From Chrysiogenales bacterium (GTDB taxonomy: Bacteria > Acidobacteriota > Aminicenantia > UBA2199), in NCBI GenBank assembly GCA_004525465.1, contig SPCN01000034.1, positions 1 through 13,568 on the forward strand: a stretch of DNA of 13,568 bases, given 5' to 3'. A program made the translations under genes and the position numbers. Position 1 is the stretch's first letter, and the number at the start of each line of letters is the position of its first letter. Positions 6,536 to 13,568 of this stretch are shown one piece after another. The notes beneath the pieces are model-generated. The model was not told where the DNA came from, made no database searches, and saw only the letters and a program-made list of their open reading frames with translations.

Positions 6536-6883
6536 CTAAATTTGGTTGAGTACCGCATCCTGGCTGCCGGTTTTTTTTTGATAGGAAACCGGTTCGAGGG
6601 TGTAGCGGGTACGGTTGTCCGAGGCCGAAAAAAACAGATCTTCGTGCAGGGGGATTTCCTCCTTGTCCCTCTCAAGGCCGGGGATTGCGGAGCCGCGGGG
6701 TGCAGGGCGGAATAGTTGAAAAAGCGACAGCAGCATAAATAGGCCGACAACGGCCATGATCGTGAAACCGATTTTCCTTTGCTTTTTCCTTTTTTTGATT
6801 TTGCTGAAAACCCTTTCCTCAAAATCAGGACCGGGTTCGGTCCGCTCATCGACTTGCCTTAAAATTTCCTGCCAATCAGACAT
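6536..6883 (-). CDS. Small single-span membrane protein, putative anti-sigma factor
   Basis: I do not recognise a named family. The 115 residues comprise a short acidic/amphipathic N-terminal segment (1-27, including WQEILRQVDE), a very basic stretch (28-38, KIKKRKKQRK), one membrane helix (about 39-58) and a polar C-terminal tail of about 55 residues outside the membrane. The basic side faces the cytoplasm by the positive-inside rule. This size, topology and position directly after an ECF sigma gene (8 bp overlap, ATGTCTGA) are those of many membrane anti-sigma factors such as RseA. There is no cysteine and no HX3CX2C zinc motif, so it is not a classical zinc-binding anti-sigma domain. The function is inferred from context. 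The tail could contact the HtrA-like PDZ protein encoded 9 bp downstream. Confidence 0.65.
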   Translation of the reverse strand: MSDWQEILRQVDERTEPGPDFEERVFSKIKKRKKQRKIGFTIMAVVGLFMLLSLFQLFRPAPRGSAIPGLERDKEEIPLHEDLFFSASDNRTRYTLEPVSYQKKTGSQDAVLNQI

Positions 6884-7409
6884 GTGGCGCTCCTTTCGGA
6901 TCCAGGTATTGTTTTTTTAAATTTGTCTTGCCCCGGAAAACCAAAGACTTGACGGTGCCGATGGGTTTGTTCAAAATAAGGGAGATCTCTTCAAAGGAAA
7001 AATTGTTTATTTCCTTCATGATCAGAGGTACGCGCCATTTTTCGGGAACAAGGGCCAGCAGTTGCTCAAAAAGCAGTTTTCCCTCGAGGTGGGGCGTATA
7101 GGAAACCTGGCGCTCATTCAGTTCGGAAAGGGAAAATATTTTTTTTAACCGTTTTTTACGGAATTCGCTGCGGGCCAGGTTGGTGGCTATGGAATAGATC
7201 CAGGCTTTGCAGGCCTGCGGATGATCGGTTTTTAAAGTATGGGCTTTGAAATAAACCTTGACAAATGTGTCCTGGGTCAATTCCTCGGCGCTCTGACGGT
7301 CGCCCAGCAGCATGCTGAGGTAATTGTATATCGGTTTTTTGTACATGGCCATCACTTCTTTGAACGCGGCTTCATTTCCGTCCTTGAGCTTGGCAATCAG
7401 GTCATTCAT
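6876..7409 (-). CDS. ECF-type RNA polymerase sigma factor
   Basis: The 177 residues hold the two domains of extracytoplasmic-function sigma factors. Sigma region 2 (about 16-86) includes AEELTQDTFVKVY (41-53) and WIYSIATNLARSEFRKKR (70-87), for core polymerase and -10 binding. Region 4 (about 112-167) has VPEKWRVPLIMKE followed by the helix-turn-helix SFEEISLILNKPIGTVKSLV, for -35 binding. Regions 1 and 3 are absent, as in the ECF group. The ATG at 7409 is preferred because AAGAG lies 5 nt upstream and homology begins there; a GTG at 7436 would add nine residues but has no ribosome binding site. It overlaps the putative anti-sigma gene by 8 bp, pointing to coupled expression with its own regulator. 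Target genes may include this operon and the nearby envelope genes, but no matched ECF promoter pair was found by eye. Confidence 0.93.
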   Translation of the reverse strand: MNDLIAKLKDGNEAAFKEVMAMYKKPIYNYLSMLLGDRQSAEELTQDTFVKVYFKAHTLKTDHPQACKAWIYSIATNLARSEFRKKRLKKIFSLSELNERQVSYTPHLEGKLLFEQLLALVPEKWRVPLIMKEINNFSFEEISLILNKPIGTVKSLVFRGKTNLKKQYLDPKGAPHV

Positions 7410-7501
7410 GACTACTCTTGAAGATGCGGATTGCACGATAAAAGTTGCAATTTTTCCCGTTTTTTTCGTGATTTTTTTGGAAGTGATGGGAAAATGTGAT
7501 T

Positions 7502-7516
7502 TTAAACCCTTTCCAT
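7502..7516 (-). other. Four-codon mini-ORF in the leader of the sigma operon
   Basis: On the minus strand a strong Shine-Dalgarno AGGAGG (7526-7521) is followed after 4 nt by ATG GAA AGG GTT TAA, encoding Met-Glu-Arg-Val. It lies about 90 nt upstream of the sigma ATG and downstream of the predicted promoter. The Shine-Dalgarno is partly enclosed in a small hairpin CTCC-GTCA-GGAG (7533-7522). It could act as a leader minicistron or ribosome decoy, or be chance. The remaining bases of the 205-bp intergenic stretch 7410-7614 are A/T-rich and hold only the promoter and an A/T inverted repeat. Confidence 0.3.
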
Positions 7517-7561
7517 CTTCCCTCCTGACGGAGAGATAGGTAATGAGAGAGAGATGTTATT

Positions 7562-7589
7562 ATTATAATACAATTTTCAAAAAAATCAA
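7562..7589 (-). promoter_or_regulatory. Predicted promoter of the sigma/anti-sigma/HtrA-like operon
   Basis: On the minus strand TTGATT (7589-7584), a 16-nt spacer and a perfect TATAAT (7567-7562) resemble a housekeeping promoter. Transcription would start near 7555, leaving a leader of about 145 nt before the sigma ATG. The region is very A/T-rich, so chance matches are more likely than elsewhere. Confidence 0.5.
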
Positions 7590-7598
7590 TTTTTTGAA
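7576..7598. repeat. A/T-rich inverted repeat downstream of the DUF4340 gene
   Basis: TTCAAAAAA and TTTTTTGAA form a 9-bp inverted repeat around a 5-nt loop, 17 bp beyond the DUF4340 stop codon. It might slow or end transcription of the ABC operon, but the stem holds only one G:C pair and overlaps the -35 box of the sigma promoter. Read-through from the ABC operon into the sigma operon is therefore possible. Confidence 0.3.
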
Positions 7599-7614
7599 TT
7601 TTTTCAACGGCACA

Positions 7615-8970
7615 TCACTTGGAGTTAACTTGCGTATTCTGGGTTTCCTCGGTGATATCCTCCATTTTTTGCGGCAGTTTTTCGAGGATTTCCTTGCTGA
7701 CTTTGAAGCTGTAGGGCAGGGCGGGATTGCGGGCTGGCACGATTTCCCCCTCGGAGCCAGCGAATTCCATCTCGATGTCGTTGAATTGTCCGGGATTTGC
7801 CGAATTTTCCGCTTTCATGGCGATGCGGATGGCAAATTCAGGCAATGGCTTGGGATTGTCGACAAACTCCCTGGCTTCGCAATCGGCCAAAGCCGTGAGT
7901 AATAGGTTGATTTTTTCTTCGCTCGGCTTTTTCCCAGCAACCGGCTTGATGAACTGCCAGCCATTGTCAGCCCCTTTGCGGATTTCAAAACTGAATGTGC
8001 CGTGTTTGAATTTGAGTTCCCGGATATCAAAAGCGTAGAACAGGGCAACTTTTTTTTCGCGGAAAGAAGAAACGTCGTTGGCGAATTTTTCCGGAAAATC
8101 TTTTTCAATTTCACAAATTTCGTTAAAACCGTCAACCAGGGCGTAATACCGCTCTCCTTGTTTGGCAACCGCGATTCTCTTTGGAGCGGTCGCGGATCTG
8201 AATTCCACGGTGAGCAATGGTGTTTCCAGGCCGAATTCACGGCGGGAAGCGGCGCTGACAACTGCGGTAAACGACTTGGCTTCCAGCATGGATGCCGCGG
8301 ACAGGATCTCGCTGACCTTGGTTTCCTGGGCAAGCGAAAAAATTGGTTTGTCCATGAACCACTGGTCGTTTTTTTTAATAAAACTGAAGTCGTTGTTTTC
8401 ATAATTCCAGGTCATGTTGGTAACGGCCAGATTATCGAATTCCGAGAATCTCTTGTCACGGAAAGCAAACAGGTCTTTTTCCAGAGTATTGCGCTTGTAG
8501 GAGGCGATGGAGACCACTTTGCCGCCCGCGGCCAATTTGGCGTAGGAAGAGGAATCAAGGTTGTTTTTCATTCCCAGCAGAATGGTATGCGCCGGGCGGG
8601 TTTTGTCCTTGGCAAACAATCTTAATTCGATCTCGGGTTTGTTCAAACCGAAATTTTTCAAGTCGCCGCCAGCCTCTGTCACCAAGCGATCGTATTTCAA
8701 TGGGCAGAAATTATCCAAAATGCTTTCCAGTGCGACCTTGTCGGCTTTGGCCGTCAAAGGCTCGGTCAGACGCCAAACGCCATCCTGCAGCGCAAAGACG
8801 AATCTTTTGTCTGTTTGCAGCAATTCTATTTTTTCGACGGCTGCAGCGGGAAAATCAAGCAGAATTCCTTCCACAGCCATTTTGCGTTTTTCACCCTGAT
8901 CGACCAAAATGATAGCGGTGATCAGAACCAGCAGGAAAAGCAGAAGGGCGATAATTTTTTTCCAGTTCAT
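7615..8970 (-). CDS. DUF4340 domain protein of a Gld-type ABC cassette
   Basis: The 451 residues have one N-terminal membrane helix (about 5-24) with a short cytoplasmic start, then a large soluble region that would lie in the periplasm. The segment KIELLQTDKRFVFALQDGVWRL is typical of DUF4340 proteins (repeats of a beta-rich module with a conserved W-L/I pair); a second such module appears around residues 185-215 (MTWNYENNDFSFIKKNDQW). A third repeat may follow near 315-340. The function of the domain is unknown; it is commonly encoded next to GldG-like proteins, as here, where its ATG overlaps the preceding stop by 4 bp (ATGA). It probably forms a periplasmic partner of the transporter. It is the last gene of the operon. 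Confidence 0.85.
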   Translation of the reverse strand: MNWKKIIALLLFLLVLITAIILVDQGEKRKMAVEGILLDFPAAAVEKIELLQTDKRFVFALQDGVWRLTEPLTAKADKVALESILDNFCPLKYDRLVTEAGGDLKNFGLNKPEIELRLFAKDKTRPAHTILLGMKNNLDSSSYAKLAAGGKVVSIASYKRNTLEKDLFAFRDKRFSEFDNLAVTNMTWNYENNDFSFIKKNDQWFMDKPIFSLAQETKVSEILSAASMLEAKSFTAVVSAASRREFGLETPLLTVEFRSATAPKRIAVAKQGERYYALVDGFNEICEIEKDFPEKFANDVSSFREKKVALFYAFDIRELKFKHGTFSFEIRKGADNGWQFIKPVAGKKPSEEKINLLLTALADCEAREFVDNPKPLPEFAIRIAMKAENSANPGQFNDIEMEFAGSEGEIVPARNPALPYSFKVSKEILEKLPQKMEDITEETQNTQVNSK

Positions 8971-10505
8971 AGTTTCCTCCGGTACAGCCAGATGCCGATG
9001 CCGACAATGAACACCAGCAGGGGCAGGATGATCAGTGTGTAAAAAAAGACCAGCCGGCCGCTGCTCTGCGTCAGGTTGACGGTTCTGGGAGAGGTGATCT
9101 TGGGGGCGATGGCGATCAGGTCCTTTTCCTCGGCCAGCCAGGAGATGGCGTTGTTGAAAAAATTACTATTGGCCTGGAAAATATAATATTTGTTCTGGGC
9201 GAAATCGGAATCGCCGCAGACCACGACACGGGTCTTCTTTTCAGCGCTGCCGGCTTCGATAGCGGCAGCGATATCCAGCGGGCCGCTCTTGTCTTCAGGG
9301 TGTTTTGTGATTTGTTCCGTTTTAACCTCGGTTTCATACTGGGTCTCTCCCCAGGAGTTGGCGCTTGTGGAAGCGAGGAAGGTCAGTGTGGTGCCCCCTG
9401 GAGGGGGGGTGATTTTGGCCAGGCCGCGACATAAAGGAAACATGGTGGCGTATCCGAAGTTCTTGGTGATGGCGTGTTCCGGATACTTGGCCACCACGGG
9501 CATGAAATAATTTCCGCCCATCAGCCGGGAAAGGGGATCGATTTCGACTGCCACGTTATCCTCAAGGGCCAGGCCGAATTTTTTCAACAGCGGTTTAAAT
9601 TCGGCGCCTTCAAAGGGATTGACCAGCAGCAGCAGACGTCCCTGCTCTTTTTCGAGATAATTTGCCAGCAGGAATATCTCTTTTTCAAAGAAAGGCTTTT
9701 GCGGTCCGGCCACGATCACGGCCGCCGCGTCCTTGGGCACGGCCGCTTCCTGGAATAGTACAATTTTTTTCACTTTGAAGGACAGCTTTTCCAGGCCGGT
9801 CTTGGCTTCAGAATATCCATTTTCGCTGCTGTCATCGCTGTCGGGCTCCCCGTGTCCCTGAGTGAAATAGATCGTTTTTTCCCCCTGGCGCGACAAGCTG
9901 ATGATGGCGTTGGTGATGGCTTCTTCCGATACCTCCTCACTGCGCGTGCTTTTGCCCCCGTATTCAAATACCATGGTGCCGTCGGTTTTGATCTCGTATT
10001 GCTTGACTATTTCTGGCTCCAGGAAGGGGTCGATGACCGAGGCTTTGATCTTGTCGTTGTAAAACCGGTAGAGTTCCAGCAGGGAATTGAATCCCTCCAA
10101 ATTGCCCTGGCTTTTGCTGAAAAAAGCCTTGATGACCAGGTCTTTTTTCAAATTTTTGATCACCTGGACCGATTGGTCGGACAAGGAATGGATCTTGGCG
10201 GCGGTAAAATCAAAGCGCTTGTGGATTTTTACCCCCAGATAATTGACCGCCGCCGCAATGGCCACGATCAACAGGACCACTACCGCCAGGTTGGACGCGA
10301 AGATAAAATTCAGGCGCGAATTTTTTGTCCTGAATTGCGATATATTACTGATGAAATATGCGCTTAGGCCGGCCAGGCCCAGGAGCAGCAGCGCCAGCCC
10401 GGTTTTTCCTTGCCAAGATGCCAGTCCAAAACTGATCCACAGGGTCAGTCCGGTCAGGAGGAGCAATAGAAAAAGATAATTGCCAAAGCGTAGGATTTTT
10501 TTCAC
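8967..10505 (-). CDS. GldG-like ABC transporter auxiliary membrane protein
   Basis: The 512 residues hold three N-terminal membrane helices (about 8-29, 35-53 and 70-90), a large periplasmic domain, and one C-terminal helix (about 484-507) ending in YRRKL. HKRFDFTAAKIHSLSDQS (about 95-112) matches the conserved RFD.T..K.YSLS segment of the GldG family (ABC_transp_aux), and YFTQGHGEPD is also characteristic. In Bacteroidetes GldA, GldF and GldG form an ABC transporter linked to gliding, but homologues are widespread in non-gliding bacteria, where the substrate is unknown. The GTG at 10505 is preferred over an upstream GTG at 10517: GGAGG at the end of the permease gene lies 5 nt before it, and only 2 nt then separate the genes. 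Its end overlaps the DUF4340 gene by 4 bp. Confidence 0.85.
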   Translation of the reverse strand: MKKILRFGNYLFLLLLLTGLTLWISFGLASWQGKTGLALLLLGLAGLSAYFISNISQFRTKNSRLNFIFASNLAVVVLLIVAIAAAVNYLGVKIHKRFDFTAAKIHSLSDQSVQVIKNLKKDLVIKAFFSKSQGNLEGFNSLLELYRFYNDKIKASVIDPFLEPEIVKQYEIKTDGTMVFEYGGKSTRSEEVSEEAITNAIISLSRQGEKTIYFTQGHGEPDSDDSSENGYSEAKTGLEKLSFKVKKIVLFQEAAVPKDAAAVIVAGPQKPFFEKEIFLLANYLEKEQGRLLLLVNPFEGAEFKPLLKKFGLALEDNVAVEIDPLSRLMGGNYFMPVVAKYPEHAITKNFGYATMFPLCRGLAKITPPPGGTTLTFLASTSANSWGETQYETEVKTEQITKHPEDKSGPLDIAAAIEAGSAEKKTRVVVCGDSDFAQNKYYIFQANSNFFNNAISWLAEEKDLIAIAPKITSPRTVNLTQSSGRLVFFYTLIILPLLVFIVGIGIWLYRRKL

Positions 10506-10507
10506 GG

Positions 10508-11275
10508 TTACCTCCACTTCCTGAATTCAAATACAGAGCGCGTCAGGTACAAGCCAAGGAAAATGAAAGTCAGGTAATAAACAATGTCCTGGGTGTCTAT
10601 GACCCCGCTGACCATGTTCTTGAAATGGGAAAAGAAAGACAGGTAGGTCAGGATGCCGCGCCAGGCTCCCGGGCCGCTTTCGCCAACCCAGGAGATCACC
10701 CAGATCAGGAGGATGGACGAAAATGAGATGACCGCGGCAATGACCTGGTTCTCGGTCAACGCTGAGGCGAAAAGCCCGATGGCGATGAAGACGGCCCCCA
10801 GGAGGAACAGGCCCAGGTAAGCGGTCAGCAGCGGGGCCAGTTCCGGGTTGCCGTAGATAAAGACGAATATGGCGTAAGTGGCGGTCAGCAGCAGGATGAT
10901 GGCATAAATGATCAGCGCGGCCAGGTATTTGCCGATAATGATGGCTGAGAGTCGCAGCGGTGAGGTCAGCAGCAGCTCTTCGGTGCGCATTTTTTTTTCG
11001 TCGGCGAACAGCCTCATGGTCAGCATGGGCAGCAGAAACATCAGGATGATGGTCATGTTGTTGAAAAACGGTTCGAAAAGCATCTGGTTGATGTTGATGC
11101 GGTTCATGCCGTAGCCGGATTGCATCATCCTCATGGTCTGGTCGTTGGCCCAGGCCAGGATATTGTAAAAGAAAAAGCCGCTGACCAGCAGGAAGAAAGA
11201 GGTCAGGATATAGGCAATGGGTGAATAAAGAAAGGATTTCAATTCTTTCTTGGTGATGGTCCAGATATTTTTCAT
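10508..11275 (-). CDS. ABC-2 type transporter permease, GldF-like
   Basis: The 255 residues form about six membrane helices (near 19-41, 71-90, 112-141, 147-171, 178-199 and 229-247). The segment RLFADEKKMRTEELLLTSPLRLSAIIIGKYL (split here as RLFADEKKMRTEELLL and TSPLR..IIIGKYL, about 88-118) is the cytoplasmic coupling region typical of GldF/NosY-type permeases, where E..RTEELLL contacts the ATPase. It is the membrane channel part of the complex with the ATPase encoded upstream, with which it overlaps by 4 bp, and the GldG-like protein downstream. GGGAGG precedes the ATG. Transported substrate unknown. Confidence 0.88.
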   Translation of the reverse strand: MKNIWTITKKELKSFLYSPIAYILTSFFLLVSGFFFYNILAWANDQTMRMMQSGYGMNRININQMLFEPFFNNMTIILMFLLPMLTMRLFADEKKMRTEELLLTSPLRLSAIIIGKYLAALIIYAIILLLTATYAIFVFIYGNPELAPLLTAYLGLFLLGAVFIAIGLFASALTENQVIAAVISFSSILLIWVISWVGESGPGAWRGILTYLSFFSHFKNMVSGVIDTQDIVYYLTFIFLGLYLTRSVFEFRKWR

Positions 11276-12183
11276 GACCCCCTCCCTTCTTCAGCCAGAA
11301 TGATCTTCATGTACAGGGCTTCCAGTCCGGCCTTGATCTCTTTAATGCGGATGTCTTTTTCGATCAGGTATTTGATGATCTTGTTGAAATCGTTCAAGGT
11401 CTCGCTGAATTCGAGTTTCAGGACCTGGCCTTCGGCCCTGACCTCGCTGATGACGGGGAATGCCTGTTTGAGATCGCTCCAATCGGTGTCGCCCGCCATG
11501 CCGGTCGTGACGATCTCCAGGTTTTTCCCCCATTCGTCGCGGGTCGGGGTGGCCATCAGCCGGCCTTCCTTGATGATCACGGCTCCGTCGCAGACCTGGG
11601 TGATTTCGGCCAGGATGTGCGATGAAAGGATAACGGTGGCGCTGTCTTTGAAAGAGCGGATCATTTCGCGGATCTCGATGATCTGCGCCGGGTCCAATCC
11701 GATGGTCGGTTCGTCCAGGATCAGCACTTCGGGTTCGTGGATGATGGCCTGGGCGATGCCCAGGCGCTGGCGATAGCCGCGGGAGATGTTTTTTATCAGT
11801 CGGCCGTAGACGGCCTGCAGGTTGGTCTTTTCAACGACGCGATCGATGGCGAAACGTATTCTTTTTCTTTCAATGCTGTACAGTTCTGCCACAAAACGTA
11901 AAAATTCCTTGACGGTCAAATCGCTGTAAACCGGGACTACTTCCGGGAGATAGCCCACTATCTTTTTGATCGATTTGAGGTCAGTGCTTACGTCGATGCC
12001 GTTGATCATGGCCCGGCCCTCGTTGGGCGGCAGGTAGCCGGTCAGGATGCGCATGGTGGTGGTTTTTCCGGCGCCGTTGGGACCGAGAAAACCCCAGATC
12101 TTCCCCTTTTCGACCTGGAAGGAAATATCCTTGACCGCCTGCACGTCAGCGAATCTCTTGGAAACATTTTCGACTTGGATCAT
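11272..12183 (-). CDS. ABC transporter ATP-binding protein, GldA-like
   Basis: The 303 residues energise the export complex in the cytoplasm. Counting from the GTG one codon upstream, Walker A is GPNGAGKT (35-42), the Q-loop position reads GYLPE (glutamate in place of glutamine, as is common in GldA/CcmA-like ATPases), the signature is ISRGYRQR (134-141, a known variant of LSGGQ), Walker B is VLILDEPT (154-161) and the switch histidine is H190. A C-terminal extension of about 80 residues follows the nucleotide-binding domain. The ATG at 12183 is chosen over the GTG at 12186 because AAGGAGG lies 4 nt before it. That ribosome binding site overlaps the argS stop codon, so the whole cassette is probably cotranscribed with argS. 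Confidence 0.93.
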   Translation of the reverse strand: MIQVENVSKRFADVQAVKDISFQVEKGKIWGFLGPNGAGKTTTMRILTGYLPPNEGRAMINGIDVSTDLKSIKKIVGYLPEVVPVYSDLTVKEFLRFVAELYSIERKRIRFAIDRVVEKTNLQAVYGRLIKNISRGYRQRLGIAQAIIHEPEVLILDEPTIGLDPAQIIEIREMIRSFKDSATVILSSHILAEITQVCDGAVIIKEGRLMATPTRDEWGKNLEIVTTGMAGDTDWSDLKQAFPVISEVRAEGQVLKLEFSETLNDFNKIIKYLIEKDIRIKEIKAGLEALYMKIILAEEGRGS

Positions 12184-12192
12184 CACGCCTCC

Positions 12193-13568
12193 TTACATTC
12201 TGTCGGGAATGGCTATCCCCATGACAGTGAGAAGTTTTTCGACCTTGTTTTTAAATATCAGCATCAGGCTCAAGCGCAAATTCCGGATGTCCGCATCTTT
12301 CTCGGCCAGTACCGGAAAAAGATGGTAGTAGTGATTGAATTTCTGGCACAGCCCGTAGGCGTACGCCGCCAGGGAAGAAAGTTCATGGTTTTGCAGGGCG
12401 AATTCCACGGCAAGTTCCAGCAGCGACAGGTTGAGGATCATCTCCCAGTACAGCTCCTTTTCCCTGGCTTCGAGGCATTGCAGGCTGCCGGGAACGCTTG
12501 CCGCTCTGAGGTCGGCGCCGCAGCTTTTTTTCAAAATGCTGTTCAGCCTGACCATGGTGTATTGCAAATAGGGGCCGCTGTCACCCTCAAAGTTAAGGGC
12601 TTCCTTGAAATCGAAGGCGATTACGGTGTTCAGATTGAATTTTACCATGAAATAACGCAGGGCGGCCACGGCGATGGTCCGGGCCAGAGGCAAAGCTTGC
12701 GCTGCGGCCAGGGCAGGGTTCCGCACCTGGATCTCGCACAGAGACTTTTCTACAAGTTTGGCGATCAACTCGTCGGCTTTAACCGCCCGGCCTTTGCGCC
12801 CGGAAACTTCAATGTAGGGCTTGTTCTCTTCCCCGGCTTCCAGTTTCAAGTTCATTTCCCGGACGCAGGCCGGTGTCAAGGCCACCATTTCATAGGAGAA
12901 ATGGATGAAATTAGCACTGGGGGCGGAGTGACCCAGCTGGGCCAGGACTTGAGCGATCAGGTTCTGCAGGTAGGATTGGCGGACGTCAATGACATTATAT
13001 ACCTTGTGACCCCGGCCGAAGGGACGCGTTGGCGGTGCAGGTTCTGACTGGGTCATGTAAATGGCATGGCCGTCCGGATAGGTATGAAAGAGCCGGTAGC
13101 AAAAATCCCGGGGCAGCAGATTGAATTTCCACAGGTTGTAGGCGATGTCCTTGCCTACATAGGTGATGGTGTCGTTGGAGCGGACGATGATCTTTTCAAT
13201 GTTTTCCCGGTCGTAATGGATGACCAGGCAGTCCTTTTTTGCCGGATCCGCGGAGCGGGTCATCACGTTGCGGGCCGTCATTTCGGTCGCGGCCGCCTTG
13301 AAAAAATCCAGGGCGATAACGTCGCTTTCCCTGGCCAGCAGGTCGTAGTGAATGCCGATCTGCTCCATGGTTCGGATGTGATCCAGCAGGACCTCTTCGG
13401 CGATATAGCGGCAGGACTCGTATTCGGGATCGATCTTTTCCTCGATTTTCTTGTGGACGTCGCGGCGCTGCCGGGCCAGATCGTCGTTGGCGGCGAACAG
13501 CTGGTTGACCTCGGCGTACAGGTCCCAGAGATAGGCGGCCAGGTTCGAGATTTTTTTTATCTCGTCAA
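12193..13568 (-). CDS. argS: Arginyl-tRNA synthetase, N-terminal part outside the window
   Basis: The enzyme charges tRNA-Arg with arginine in the cytoplasm. The visible 457 residues stay open to the right edge; the N-terminal domain and HIGH motif (roughly 100-150 residues) are missing. In the visible part, HIRTMEQIGIHYDLLARES, RSNDTITYVGKDIAYNLWKF (catalytic-domain YVGKD/AY segment) and EVSGRKGRAVKADELI (the ArgS equivalent of the KMSK loop, here SGRKG) are characteristic. The C-terminal about 120 residues, including EGDSGPYLQYT.VR and the ending IPDRM, form the DALR anticodon-binding domain. An ATG at 13366-13368 lies within the gene and is not the true start. The stop is followed after 9 nt by the ABC ATPase start. 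Confidence 0.95.
   Translation of the reverse strand, partial: DEIKKISNLAAYLWDLYAEVNQLFAANDDLARQRRDVHKKIEEKIDPEYESCRYIAEEVLLDHIRTMEQIGIHYDLLARESDVIALDFFKAAATEMTARNVMTRSADPAKKDCLVIHYDRENIEKIIVRSNDTITYVGKDIAYNLWKFNLLPRDFCYRLFHTYPDGHAIYMTQSEPAPPTRPFGRGHKVYNVIDVRQSYLQNLIAQVLAQLGHSAPSANFIHFSYEMVALTPACVREMNLKLEAGEENKPYIEVSGRKGRAVKADELIAKLVEKSLCEIQVRNPALAAAQALPLARTIAVAALRYFMVKFNLNTVIAFDFKEALNFEGDSGPYLQYTMVRLNSILKKSCGADLRAASVPGSLQCLEAREKELYWEMILNLSLLELAVEFALQNHELSSLAAYAYGLCQKFNHYYHLFPVLAEKDADIRNLRLSLMLIFKNKVEKLLTVMGIAIPDRM

Noticed and set aside
7543..7570. GA-rich and TTA-rich simple repeats before the sigma operon as a phase-variable tract
   Set aside because: The repeats are short and imperfect, and the promoter boxes explain the A/T-rich part; nothing indicates copy-number variation.
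8002..8625. Plus-strand open frame (207 codons) opposite the DUF4340 gene
   Set aside because: It is a shadow of the minus-strand gene, which fits its operon, start overlap and family pattern; the shadow shows no domain features.
12175..13047. Long plus-strand open frame (290 codons) opposite argS
   Set aside because: It is fully antisense to a well-supported argS coding region; its composition follows from argS codon use and it has no recognisable domain or ribosome binding site.
1..13568. tRNA genes, rRNA, CRISPR arrays, insertion sequences, prophage or defence genes
   Set aside because: No regularly spaced repeats, transposase-like proteins or structured RNA genes were seen, and almost all bases are taken up by housekeeping and envelope genes.

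Overview
The window looks like ordinary bacterial chromosome from a diderm (Gram-negative) organism. It carries the lipid A/Kdo genes waaA, lpxK and the start of an LpxL-like acyltransferase, an ECF sigma factor with a periplasmic HtrA-type protein, and a GldA/GldF/GldG/DUF4340 transport cassette. The divergent, basic-tailed Hfq resembles Hfq-like proteins I associate with Acidobacteriota and related lineages such as Aminicenantes. That taxonomic placement is inference, not proof. Genes are tightly packed, with 4-38 bp overlaps and no gap above about 205 bp. I see no tRNA, rRNA, CRISPR array, transposase or phage gene.

Layout from left to right. (1) 1-2286, minus strand: waaA -> lpxK -> lpxL-like acyltransferase, in overlapping reading frames, the last gene cut by the window edge. 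These genes add Kdo to the lipid A precursor, phosphorylate it and acylate it. (2) 2287-2448: a compact divergent promoter region. Both promoters place their -10 box 5-6 nt before an ATG, so both mRNAs are predicted to be leaderless. A pair of palindromes lies between them. (3) 2449-4765, plus strand: a GlmU-like uridylyltransferase lacking the acetyltransferase domain, an Hfq-like RNA chaperone with a consensus promoter and strong ribosome binding site, and pdxA overlapping the end of hfq. (4) 4781-7409, minus strand: ECF sigma factor -> small single-span membrane protein (putative anti-sigma) -> secreted HtrA-like protein in which all three catalytic positions are replaced. A likely promoter and about 150 nt of leader containing a four-codon mini-ORF precede the sigma gene. 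(5) 7615-13568, minus strand: argS (5' part outside the window) -> ABC ATPase -> ABC-2 permease -> GldG-like protein -> DUF4340 protein, with almost no spacing.

The most notable content is the sigma/anti-sigma/HtrA-like operon. It has the layout of a RpoE-RseA-DegP style envelope-stress module, but its protease homologue appears catalytically dead (His->Ser, Asp->Gly, Ser->Ala). It keeps two PDZ domains and adds a long charged C-terminal coiled coil, which suggests a sensor, scaffold or chaperone instead of a degradative enzyme. The rest of the window is mostly envelope biogenesis and housekeeping, with unusual details in gene starts and promoter architecture.
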